Of a DNA stretch of 64,000 bases, positions 12,480 to 22,788 are shown in pieces. Origin of the DNA: Chalara sp. BL73 (lineage: Eukaryota > Ascomycota > Leotiomycetes > Helotiales); the NCBI GenBank assembly GCA_918026815.1, contig CAKJVC010000019.1, positions 62,001 to 126,000 of the forward strand, in the 5' to 3' direction. Numbering within the stretch: position 1 is the stretch's first letter; every line of letters starts with the position of its first letter. The notes beneath the pieces are model-generated. The model made no database searches and was not told the DNA's origin. It saw only the letters and a program-made list of their open reading frames with translations. The position numbers and the translations under genes are program-made.

Positions 12480-15240
12480 TTATACTTTTTTTTGTACGAA
12501 CTTAATTCGAAAAATATATAATTAACTTTTTACAGTTTATTTAAAAAAAAGCTAAAATTTACTAGTTGTTTACGCGTAAATACTACTAAGTCGAAATAAG
12601 TGCAAATTATAAAAAATATATATAAAATTGTTAAGTTTGCAAAAAATTTTATTAAAACTAAATAAAACAACGAAAATTTTTTTATTTATTACTAGTATTT
12701 TTGTATTTTATACAACATTTATATATAAATTTTAAAAATTTTTTTAAAAACAAATATAAATATAATTGCATTTTAATATTTATCGACTAACTCGAAAAAG
12801 ATTTAATAACTATTTCGTGCTATTAAAATATTAATATTCGAAAATTAACTATTTTATTTATTTAATAAATTTATTAGTTTAAACATATTTTAAAGTTTAT
12901 TATATTCGACAAAAAACTACAGTTTGTATTATTATTTTAAAAAAAAGTTTACAAAATAATTAGCGTAAAAATTAAACTTTTAACAGCGTACTATAAACAA
13001 ACAAATAGTTAAACCGAAATTATAAACAAATATATCGATTTTTAATTTAAATTTTTTGTTAATTACTATTAAAACAATTAAAGTAAACTGATTTTTATAA
13101 TAAACAAAGTTTAAGTAATTTTTTTTTATACTTTTATCGAAATAATTCTGTACTAGTTTAAATATAAAATAAAACTTAAAAACAGTTAAAATTAAAAAAC
13201 TTTAAAAGTTTTTACTTTATTAAAAAAGTTGAATTATACAAACGTTCGAAATTTAGCCGAACGTATAAAAAATACTTAAAAAACTGTATAAAAAAATATA
13301 AAAAAAGTTTAAAAACGTATAGCAACGCAAGTAAACAAATATCGAAAACTTATCGATTTTAAAATAAATAAAAAAATTTACTTATCGACAAAAAACTTAA
13401 AAAGCTTTCGACTAAACAAAAAACTAACTAACTAGTACAAAAAACTTTTTCGGATTTTCGAACAAATAAAACATTTATATAAGTTAAAACTGCTACTAAA
13501 TTCGAAAATTCACAATGTTTTTATATTAAAGCTTTTAATAAAAAATTCGAACAACTTTTTACTAAAACAAAAAAATTTTAAGTTTAGTAAACAAGTTATA
13601 GCTAAACAAAAAAAATAAAAAATAAAAAAAATTGTAGCAGTACGCAAATTCTGTAATTTATTAAAATACTAAATAAATTAAGTAAAACACGACTTAAATA
13701 TTATTTAGTATTTTGTATTAAATTTTATAAAAGCTTTTTACAAGTTAAAAATTTTTTATTTAATATACTTATCGAAGCCGAAATTACTTTAAAATTTGTT
13801 TGTTTAAATAAAAGTATAAAAAAACAAAGTAAAAAATATAAATTATTTAATAAACAACAAAATAGTAAATATAAACACTAATAAAATTATTGTATTAATT
13901 TTTAAAAAAAAAAATAGCAAATTAAAACTAAAACTTAATACTAGATTTTTTTTAAACAATATACTACGTTTTTTTTTTGCGGCTTTTCGAAAAAAAAATT
14001 TATTTTTATCGAAATTATAACTATTTTTAACATTATTATTTTCCGGCAAAAACAAAACGTTTTTTACAACAGTACTTTTAATTCGAACAATTTTTTTTTT
14101 TTTACGTTTACATTTACGAAATTTTAAAGCAAAAATATTCGAAAAACGAAAACTAAAAACTTTGATTTTTTTTTGCAAATTAATAAAATTTTTTGCAATA
14201 TTCTGAAATACGATTTAAATTAAAACTAAAAAAAATAAAAAACGATTTATATTTAAAAGTTTAATACTTGCGGTTATTGCTGCATTAATAAAACAAAGTT
14301 TTTTTTATTATTGTACTCGAAACTTTTATTTAAGTTTTAAGCGTTTCGGAAATAGCAATTATAACAATACAGTTTAAAATCCGAATAGCAGCAATATAAA
14401 TAAAATCAAGCTTAACATTAACAAATTGACTGTATTTATTATTAATATAAACAGAAATCTGAAATGTTAAATATTAATTTTTAAAACTAAATATAAAATA
14501 ACTCGAGTATTTATCGAATAGTATTTTGCATTTTATGCAATATAATAATTACATTTTTTTAAATTCGTTTTAGCGAAATAGCATTTATAAAAAACCTTTT
14601 TTTTAACCGAATTTTTATTTTTATTATAAACGCTGTTTTTTTTACGTTTCGTAACGCAAAAGCAACGTAAGCACTAAACGCGATACGTTTTTAAAAAAAT
14701 ACTGGAAAAAATAAAAAGTAATATTGTTAATTTGCAAATACGTATTAATAAAACAAAAAACGCAAAACGCGGAAAACTGTAAAAACTTACAATGTGAATA
14801 TTAAGCTAAAAATATAACAAGTAAAAATTAAGTATACTAAAAACAAAAAAAAAATAAAAAAATAAAACTACTTACTATAGTTGTAGTTGTAAATAAAAAA
14901 AAAATAAAAAGTAAAAAAGAAAAACTGCTATTTTATACTTAAAACTTCGACGGCAGTAATTTAAAATTACTAATTTAAAATTACTGATTTGCAACTAAAC
15001 AATAATAATAAAAAAAGCACAACCGAAATATATTTAAACGCGTTGTTATAACGAAATTAAAAAAAAGTAAACAATAAATAAAACAGTTTCGAAGCACGTT
15101 GCTATTAACTAAAACAAAAAAAATCAGAAAAATTTACGCGTAACCGAACTAATTATATTTTACAATACTTATACAAACTTTTTTAAAACACTAACTTTAA
15201 CAAAAGTTTAAAAACAAGCTTTTTTTTAAAAAAAAAGTAA
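12480..15240 (+). other. Integrase region and 3' untranslated part of the nested element
   Basis: Between 12480 and about 13200 the A-rich plus strand retains weak integrase-like order (for example NRNYKQIYRF near 13010, resembling a GQTERVNQxLEQYLR block). Domain limits cannot be set by eye. From about 13500 to 15240 no domain is recognisable. A 111-codon uninterrupted frame on the minus strand at 13843-14178 is discussed under findings. A short repeat, AATTTAAAATTACT in tandem, lies near 14955-14990. Confidence 0.4.
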
Positions 15241-15539
15241 TATAACAATCGAAAGTATATAAACTTTTAATTATATAGCAAAGTATAAACTTAAAATAAA
15301 AAAAAGCTTATACAAACTTTTTTCGGACATAGCACTTATATCCTTTACGGACTTAAACACGACACAAACTCCGGAAAAATATAAAAAAAAATATAAAAAG
15401 TGTTTTTTTTACTACAAAATTATTTCTTTTTTATGTTTTTTATATTTTTTGTAGTAAACCTTTTAGAATGCTACTATTAGCCTAAAAAACGTACTCCCAT
15501 ATACCTCTACTCAGCCTGTAGTGTTCTAGCGTCGTTACA
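15241..15539 (+). repeat. 3' LTR of the nested Ty3/gypsy element
   Basis: 299 bp. The inner part is mutated and the outer about 85 bp (from about 15455) is close to unmutated, mirroring the left LTR. Confidence 0.93.
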
Positions 15540-16012
15540 AATCTAATAAAAAAGCTATTACTTTAATTTAACTTTAATTTAATTTGATTACTTAAATTTT
15601 ATTAAAGTAACTAAAGTAACGACACGTAATACCGGAGTATTAATTTTCCTGCTTGAAACATGCCGCATTAAAACTAGTATTTTTAAATTAGCGAGTTTCG
15701 GCACAAATAAACTTTTATTTCCGAACTTCGGCTTAATAAAACTTCGAACTTTCTTAAAAAAATCTGTAAACTTTTAATAGTATTGTAAATAGTCGCTGTT
15801 ATATAACTACATAACACTTATACTTAAACAAAATATAACTTAAATATAAGTAATTATAAAATTAAAGTAAAATTAAAGTAACGTTAAGTGTTACTTTAAC
15901 TCTAATCTAACTCTAATAAAAAATTGGTTACTTTAATTTAATATAATCTAATTAAAGTAACTTAAATTTTGTTAGAGTAATTAAAGTAACTTGTGTATAC
16001 ACTGTTTATAAA

Positions 16013-16408
16013 ACAATCTATATGTTCCCCTCGAATCTCAAAGCCAATGCCTACTTCGACGCTTCCGGCTTCACCTGCAAACATATTGGCCTATAATATG
16101 AAACTCTGTAAAGATAAAAAAAATTTAGTGTCAATAAAGAGCGCTTATTATTAGTTCGAAAATTGGTGGTGATAAATACGCCAAATGGATTACAGTGTAG
16201 TCCCCAAAGGCTCCGTTGGGACCGGGTAAGTATAAATACAGTACCCCGCAGCTTATCAATGAATCAGCTTACCCTCACTCAACTGAACCTTTAGATTCAT
16301 TGCTTCGTTTCTCAACATCGATCACTACTGTCCTTTACAGCTTTGCCAACTACCTTTTGAGGACTTTCTAGGCCGATAACTTCCCAAGGAAATAGGTCGC
16401 TGGCGAAA
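16013..16408 (+). promoter_or_regulatory. Upstream region of the O-methyltransferase, TATA-like box at 16231-16238
   Basis: Composition returns to normal right after the transposon. TATAAATA at 16231-16238 lies 170 bp before the ATG at 16409; the interval is CT-rich and fits a 5' untranslated leader. Between 16013 and 16130 a short frame reading FPSNLKANAYFDASGFTC looks like a scrap of a coding sequence but cannot be assigned. Confidence 0.45.
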
Positions 16409-17762
16409 ATGGATGCTATCATTACTCAAGTCCAAAACTTAGCAGCAAGCGCGAATGAAGCTGCCCGCAAGCAGTTAATTGACTCCCTGCGCAACCTTCA
16501 GTATGCCATTGAGACTCCATATGATACCCTCCAGCGATTTGCTGGATTGGTGGGTGATGCAAAGCCCTTTGGGAGACGATGCGCTGACTTTCAAAGCAAC
16601 TTCAAATCGCTGCCGCGCGTATCGGCGTTGATCTAGGCATCTTTGAGGCTATTCATGTAAGCGAAGAGCCGCTCAGCATCTCAACTTTGGCTGAAAAGAC
16701 AGGAGCCCCGCCAGAGCTTCTAGGTACGGAAATCAAAACAAACTGACTCACAAGATTCAAGCTGAATTTACTAAGGTCGTATCCTGCGTCATTTGGCAGC
16801 CGAATGCCAAATAAAAGAGACAAGCAAAGACCATTTCAGCTCAAGCTGTACGACTGCCGTACTTGCGGACAAAGCTTACCAAGGCGGTATTCACCACTTG
16901 TAAGCCATCTTTCATTCGTGAAATATTCCCGATCTGGTCTGACATTTATAGCTTTGATACGGTGGGACCTGTGATACAAGAGCTTCCCGACTTTCTTAAG
17001 GAGACAAAGTGGGCCAACATCGAGGACTTTACTAAGACACCGTTGCAGAAGGCATTCAATACGAATCTCCCTGGATTTGTGTGGTTTCCCAGCCAAACTG
17101 AGAGGTTCGGATATTTTCAACAGGTTATGACAGTTCAACGTGCCGGCGCTGTAACTTGGCTATCTGTGTTTCCACTCAAGCAAGAGCTTGGTGATTTTCA
17201 AGGGAGTACTGTACTTGTTGATATGGGAGGCGGTTTCGGACATCAATGTATTGCAGTCAAGGAGGAGTTCCCTGAACTTGCCGGAAAGCTGGTTCTTCAA
17301 GATCTCCCACAAACCTTGGCCTTCGTGGGTAAAATCGAGGGGGTTGAAGTAACTGAGCAAAACTTCTTCGAGCCACAACCAGTCAAGGGTATGTTTTTAC
17401 ACAAGTCAAACAAATCAGTGGATGGCTATTGCTGATACGGCTATACAGGAGCAAAATTCTACTACCTCCGTAACATTTTGCACGATTGGCCAGATGAGAA
17501 AGCCGTCATCATTCTAAAGAACATTATTCCGGCTCTAGGCTCAGACTCACGCATTCTCATTGATGAGATGGTGCTTCCAAACGAGAAAGTTCATTGGCAC
17601 GCAACACAACTAGACCTGACTATGATGTCCGCAATGGGAGCAAAAGAGCGCACAGATGAGCAGTGGCGAGCTCTGATTGACAAAGCTGGTCTCAAGATTA
17701 TTAACATTGTCACATACACGCCCTTGTTATATGACTCTATCATCGTGGTTGTCCCAAAATAA
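16409..17762 (+). CDS. SAM-dependent O-methyltransferase (Methyltransf_2 type), intact
   Basis: Five exons by phase-consistent GT-AG splicing: 16409-16549, 16597-16723, 16776-16899, 16952-17388, 17449-17762, giving 380 aa, a usual length for fungal O-methyltransferases acting on polyketides and other phenols. The N-terminal half is the helical dimerisation/winged-helix domain (IAAARIGVDLGIFEAIH, TLAEKTGAPPELL). The SAM-binding loop VDMGGGFGH is near residue 220. HDWPDEKA near residue 287 carries the catalytic His of the plant-like class, followed by ILIDEMVLP and KERTDEQWRAL. It transfers a methyl group from SAM to a hydroxyl, substrate unknown, in the cytosol. It is the only complete gene between the transposon block and 32 kb; its neighbours are broken tailoring genes. 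Confidence 0.9.
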
Positions 17763-18094
17763 ACGGGTATCGATGCCAAGTTCCGCTATGAATGGTGGTG
17801 TTAGGAATATTGCAGGTGGGGGTCCTTCGGAGCTTGTGATTGCGGAGATATTTTTACTACTGCTTTACCCGAATTAAACGAGAATTTCGTCTATAACATG
17901 ATTTGAACAATTATTTTTTATGGTCTCGGCATTGAAAAAAAGTGTTGAAATCCTCTAGACTTTACTGGCTGAATATCTCTGCTGATATGGCCAATAACAC
18001 AAAGTAATAACTATCAAATTCTCGAGTTATAACATAAGTTAAAACTGTTGATTCTTTTCTCAAAGTCTTCGCTCGCATCTACTTGAAACTCTAT
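17763..18094. other. Intergenic, nothing recognised
   Basis: 332 bp between convergent genes (O-methyltransferase on plus, UstYa-like on minus). Moderately AT-rich, expected to hold both 3' ends. No element seen. Confidence 0.5.
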
Positions 18095-19018
18095 TTACTC
18101 ATTGTCTTCAGACACGCCGTCAAAAGGCTTATTCTTACCAGTTTCTCCATCGGCAATCATGTTTAGATTAACTAAGCTTTCCATCTCTTCATAGCTTACC
18201 AGACGATCCTGATGAGATTGCATCACCAAATCCCAGTCGACACACTTGTGCACCACTCTTTTTATGTTCAGCATAGGATGCGGCCCTTTATCCCACTTGA
18301 ATACCGCAACTGCCGATGTATCGGCATGACACATGGCAGCATTGCGTAGCCAGTCAATACAATGGTCTTAAAAGTGTCAGCCGAATTCAAAGCAGGTGTA
18401 TAGAATCCACATATACCAATATGCACCATCAGGTGCTGGTGCTGGTGCTCATGCTCAGTTATGTTTGGGTGGTAGTGTTCTTGTAACTCCACTGGCGAAG
18501 CATTTTAACGCAATGTAGTTCATGGAATACCCCGAGCCACTCAAGATAGCCACCACCCGGGAGCTTAACAGATGTCTGTCGGTGGGCATCAAGCTCCTCC
18601 TTTGTGACACGAATTCTCATGTTTGTCATGAGGTTGTGCCATGCTCCATCAACCTCAGCCGAAGGCCCTCCAGCATAGGGACTCTCGTTGAATTTGTCGT
18701 ATGGCCTCCACTTCTGTTCCACCGAAAGACCAGTGAAAGCTACACTGTGTTAGGCCTTGCCTTGAAGACGTAGGGTAGCACAGATTTGGACCTACCTTCC
18801 TCATATTTGGGCTCGGATCGTTTCAAGGTTATGGCATATGTTGCGATGCAATACAGGATAAAAAGCCCAAGGTGGATGAAAATTTTCGTGGTTAGTCGCG
18901 GGCGACATTGAGACTTTTGAGCTGAGAGTCCCCGGAGGTTCTCTTGATCCGCTTCGTCGCTGGTTCTGAGCAGAAATGGCTCCTCCTCTTTGGTATTCAT
19001 GATGTGAATACTAGTCAC
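18095..19018 (-). pseudogene. UstYa-like (DUF3328) oxidase with a single frameshift
   Basis: Exons read as 19018-18796, 18739-18417 and 18366-18095. There is an N-terminal cytosolic tail and one membrane segment (IFIHLGLFILYCIATYAITL). The two hallmark HxxHC motifs are present: HELHCVK, and HIDHCIDWLR, where the second is restored by removing an intron (18416-18367) that splits the Asp codon. A region of Asn/His-rich sequence (YHPNITEHEHQHQHL) follows the first motif. Between WSYK and EHYHPN one base is missing (about 18479-18482, AAG-GAA reads AAGAA), which shifts frame and cannot be explained by an intron. UstYa-family proteins act in oxidative cyclisation of fungal ribosomal peptides and in other pathways. 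Either a recent pseudogene or a one-base assembly error. Confidence 0.82.
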
Positions 19019-20243
19019 GGTATAGAAGGATTACAACTTCTGCACCGAGTTTTATCGAGAGTATTTTGACTGTCGAAGGAATGGGATTTCACTCTGCTAA
19101 CTTTGTTAGCAGAATACCTGGGTAAGAAAATTCGCGGGGTCGACCTCCAGCCCCTCTCACGGGTGGATATATCTACAACCAACAACGGACCCGTGGGACT
19201 CTTGTGGTCTAGCTAGATTAATATGTTACCCCGACAGGACCGCCCGTTCTCCAAAACGCCATGAGGTGGCTTGACGAAGCAGTGGGCTGAAGTATGACTA
19301 TCGGAAAACCTACCACTTTGAGGCTGTGTAACGCCACTAAAGACCCCCACGCCAGGCCGCACTGAGCTTCCAACCTCACCTTCCAGTTGTTGACGCCGCA
19401 CAAAAATTGGCAACAGCAGCTAGACATCATCCAAAATATGAAACTTTGTGGCTATGGTAAAGCTTCAAGCTAGGCAATCAAGGAGGATGCGTCGTGTTAT
19501 TAAAGAAAGACATGGCCGAAGGAAAGTAAGCAAGGTAATCGTCGTCATAAGGCTATATATAGGTTAATGGGTTTAATTGGTTGTAGAGTACATAAACATA
19601 TAAACCGCTCCAATCGAACACTTGTAGAGATTAATAAACAGTTCGAGTAGATCATGGTAAAAGCCGTTGCATATAAGTTTGTCCCGTTTATTTTTGGTGA
19701 AAGCTACTAACTTTGACATTTCCTTTAGATTACAGCGATTGCATATACACACAGCAAGCTTAAAAAGTCGATGTGGTATAAGTAGCTACGTCGAAGGGAA
19801 ATCTTTTATTACTTGGAATCGTGGTGGTACTGTCATTTCTGAGCGTTGCGGTCTATTGCCTGGATTGTCGATTGTTTTTGAAAACTGTGAAGACGAGAAC
19901 TGGGTTGCGTTTCGAAAGCTACTGACTACAGAACGAACGATTGCGAAGATGTAGGCTGAAGAATTGAAGTGCTTAAGGGGAGATGTAGGTGTAGAGGAAT
20001 AAAAGTAGGGGCTCGAGTGCAAAACTTGATTTTTATTAATATTATTAACGATCATGTCAGTCTACCTGGAATTAACAGCAGACTTCAGATCCCTGCGAAA
20101 ACGAAAGCCTTTAAAGAATACAAATGTCTTCAGCCCCCAATGCCTCTGAAAAGTACATGAACTATATCAACAGGGAGAAGCAGTAAACTCAAAGGTGAAA
20201 AGGTGAAAAGGTGCTTTCCTCCACGAGAATCCAATATGTCTGC
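19019..20243. other. Intergenic, no gene recognised; perfect hairpin at 19093-19113
   Basis: TCTGCTAAC-TTT-GTTAGCAGA forms a 9-bp stem with a 3-nt loop about 75 bp upstream of the UstYa-like start. The rest (including GC-rich 19140-19430, with open minus frames but no family resemblance) holds nothing assignable. Confidence 0.4.
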
Positions 20244-20984
20244 TTAGACGTTGCAAATGCCATTGAACACATGATACCGGAATAACCTCTCTAAGATTCC
20301 TGCGGCCAGCTGTCCATTAAACCCATCATATGCCCCAAATGATGCAATACCATTTGTGTTTAAGAAACTTGCGACCAGTACCATTTCAGTGCCATCCTCA
20401 TATGTCCCATCGAATGAAATAGCGCCAACGACTTTATTCTTCTGCCACTTCGAGAGGAACGCTGAACGAAGCGATCGAAATTGTAAGTATAGAACTTGTC
20501 GGCTGGTCTTAAGCCCGTTCTTCATGGCCCCAAAGACATATGACCGAGAGCCCTATTCAACGAGAACATCGGTGACTGAAAGGCATAAGCCGACCGCAGC
20601 ACTGGCGGCGTTACTAGGATTTGCGTTGAGAACATAATAACTTAGGATGCGGTTCTTTGACCGGGTGCGGAAGTGAGCACAATTTGTATTCGCATTTCCT
20701 GGTGGTATATAGAATGCAGGAGGATTCGCATCCCAACCATCCTCAGTGAAGAGAAGCTGAATTTTGCAGTCAGCTGTCATTGATACCTATGATAAGTGTC
20801 CTGGATCAACGACAAAACAAATTGGGTCGCTATTATCGATAAATAGTCTAGATCTGGTACCAGGACCTTGACATGTGTTTGTTTCCCAGATTTGCGTGGC
20901 ATTTAGGGCAGAGACTATCGTTGGTCATAATACTAATACGGCCAGAAGCCTAGTCAAAGGAGCAACTATGGACATGTTGGCCAT
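20244..20984 (-). pseudogene. Secreted protein of unknown family, three nonsense codons
   Basis: Starting at ATG 20984, one frame runs to a stop at 20244 with three internal stops: a TGA inside the hydrophobic leader (after RLLAVLVL), a TAG before VSMTADCKIQL, and a TAG before GSRSYVFGAM. All three fit C-to-T changes of CGA or CAG codons. The N-terminus MANMSIVAPLTRLLAVLVL looks like a signal peptide, followed by a Cys-containing mature part (CQGPGTRSRLFIDN, CFVVDPGHLS, DCKIQLLF, NTNCAHFRTRS, AVGLCLS). Roughly 245 codons. No catalytic motif known to me. The absence of frameshifts with three stops suggests point mutation rather than slow decay. Confidence 0.6.
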
Positions 20985-22420
20985 AATAATATCGTGAAAC
21001 ATTTCAGTAGGCAAGATACAGGTTCAGAGAAAATGATTTTGTACAAGTACAATATTACAGATTTTAGAAAATATTGTAAGAAGTTTTCCTTATATACGAT
21101 CGAACTTAGCTAAATCTGCACTTTTTTCAGCATTGATGTTGCGCTCCAACGGCGAAGTGAGCGAAAGCCGGCCTATTACTAATATTAGCAATGCTTGTAT
21201 TTGGCGTAGTAATTTTTTTATCTTACTTCCCAGTTTCCGGAGACATGAAGTAGGTGGCGTAAGTGAGCAGTTATTTAACGAAAGTTGTATCAGTGTTGAA
21301 AGGGTTATGAAATAAGACAAGCTGACAAGCTAAGTCATTGGTGCAATTGTAATATGTTTTCAATAGAGTAAGTTGGTGGAAAATTATTAAAGAAAAAACA
21401 AATCGTAGGACCCCATGATTTACCACCTTGATAGCTTGTTCTCTGACAGACAGCCTCTGTTCCTTGCTTTGTTTTGAATCATGTGGCTATTACTACTTAA
21501 CACTACTTTTCAGAAACACGGGGGTCAAGTATGTAGAATTGAAATACTTTATGGCACATAGAATAATTCAATGATTTAGTTCGGGTTCTTGTGCTAAGAC
21601 TACAGCTATTAACGCTTATATAAAACATCTGAATAACTAGCAGCGGTGTACCTCAAGTATCTCAAACCAAGTAGAAATGCGACTAACTTTGTTGCATTTT
21701 TGCTTCAGGTGTAAAGCACAGAATCCAAAACGCCTAAACCTGGCTTGTTGTTGCGCTAATCTATAACTGGTTGGAGTCGTTAGTCCAACACACACTAGTG
21801 TCAGCAGTGTCACGACACGCGCGGTGGATCTACAGATACAGAGGGCAACGGTGGTATCATACGAGAATATCAAGCTGAGGAAGGAAAAGGGGCTCGAGGA
21901 GAGCAGGCTAGATATACATGAGGGAGCCCTAGTGGCTCGGCAGCAGGGCACGTGCCCGACCAGGGTCGGTACCGTGACAAGCAGAGGCGGCTTCAAGTAA
22001 TGACTTTTTACAGTGAGTCACAAACTTGCATATCCAGAGGAAACTAAACCAAATAATTGTTAATGAATGTCATCTCACATTTATTTATGGCTGCTGATAA
22101 GAACCAAAAGAAGCTTCAAGAATTAATGCTCCAAAGTTTTGTTCTTGACTAGAACACTACAGCCACTCTACCCGGGGGGGGGGGGGTAGGGGGGGTATAT
22201 GAAAAGCCTATGCAACTACAGAATCCGCTCTATATCCGCGCATTTAGCTACCGTGTCAGTGCCAAATATTCAGTGCTTCGTGTCCAGAATAAGCTAAAGT
22301 CAATAAAAGCTAAAAAGCTGGTTAGTGTTCGGCTTAGAAATCTGGCACCAGAAAAAAAAGTAGTGATTTCCTGCACTTTACTGCCAGCAGTATAAATACA
22401 CTCTTAACCGTAGGAAGCTT
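20985..22420. other. Intergenic, no gene recognised
   Basis: 1.4 kb with mixed composition. A charged plus-strand stretch near 21815-21990 (VSYENIKLRKEKGLEESRL) resembles the coiled-coil tail of fungal transposases but is too short to assign. A run of 13 G followed by TA and 7 G lies at about 22174-22195. TATAAATA at 22391-22398 precedes the P450 fragment. Confidence 0.35.
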
Positions 22421-22663
22421 CACATTACGATTTTTGTTGGCATCTTTGTTTACAGGCTCTTCTTTTACCGATCAAATAAAATTCCCGGTCCTAAATTAGC
22501 GCGAGTGCCGAAGCTTTAGCATGCTTACCAGTATTTTCGAGAACAAAACTATCTTTTAGATAAGCTACGCGAAAAGTATAGAAATTTTGTTTGCACAAGT
22601 AAACTCTTAAGCTGATTAAGCGATCCGGTGGTTGATATACACAAAAGAAGGATTTGCTACTGA
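22421..22663 (+). pseudogene. Cytochrome P450 N-terminal fragment
   Basis: One frame encodes a membrane anchor (ITIFVGIFVYRLFF), then the proline-rich hinge KIPGPKLARVPKL, a TAG, then HAYQYFREQNYLLDKLREKY and a SDPVVDIHK block. This is the order of microsomal P450s (usually IPGPxLAxxTxLWHAYxxxxG...LHxKYG...LSDPxxxxxIYG). The TAG sits where Trp (TGG) is nearly invariant. A TGA follows 35 codons later. The haem-binding half is absent; after 22663 there is no trace before the next gene. A truncated remnant of one member of the former cluster. Confidence 0.72.
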
Positions 22664-22788
22664 GCGCACTATTCTAAATAAGATCGAATTTTCGATATAT
22701 GTGCAGACTCTTGAGGTTCGGCATAGGGGAAGGTTTAGTTGATATCATTGGTTCATACAGTATCCACAAGATTCTGCCACGGTTCATA

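Larger units (their letters stand above)
7743..15539 (+). mobile_element. Full-length Ty3/gypsy LTR retrotransposon, inactivated by RIP, nested in the hAT-type element
   Basis: LTRs of 299 bp at 7743-8041 and 15241-15539 (TGTAACAA...GTTACA; the right copy starts TATAACAA through a G-to-A change). A perfect 5-bp duplication AATCT lies at 7738-7742 and 15540-15544. The interior plus strand is A-rich, and plus-strand translation shows gypsy reverse transcriptase, RNase H and integrase-like blocks in order. An A-rich tract ending AAAAAAAAAGTAA directly precedes the right LTR as a polypurine tract. It is unrelated in LTR sequence to the element at 914-7415. Coding capacity is destroyed by TAA/TAG codons. 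Confidence 0.93.
7684..16004. mobile_element. Non-autonomous hAT-type DNA element, split by a retrotransposon
   Basis: Left end CAGTGTATACAA (7684-7695) and right end TTGTGTATACACTG (15991-16004) are terminal inverted repeats. They are flanked by the same 8-bp sequence TTTATAAA (7676-7683 and 16005-16012). An 8-bp duplication with CAGTG ends is the hAT signature. Removing the inserted retroelement and one copy of its 5-bp duplication leaves about 519 bp (7684-7742 plus 15545-16004), too small to encode a transposase, so this is a MITE-like derivative. Subterminal repeats of the AAAGTAA/TTACTTT type occur many times on both sides, as in hAT elements. TTTATAAA is itself palindromic, so duplication direction cannot be judged. 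Confidence 0.85.

Noticed and set aside
21637..21996. 119-codon minus-strand frame and an overlapping charged plus-strand stretch
   Set aside because: The minus frame is Cys/Ser/Leu-rich without motifs. The plus side resembles a transposase coiled coil only over about 25 residues.
22174..22195. G-rich runs here and at about 31751 and 42238 as regulatory or G-quadruplex elements
   Set aside because: They are plain homopolymers of 10-13 G, equally likely to be slippage or assembly artefacts. One lies inside a pseudogene.
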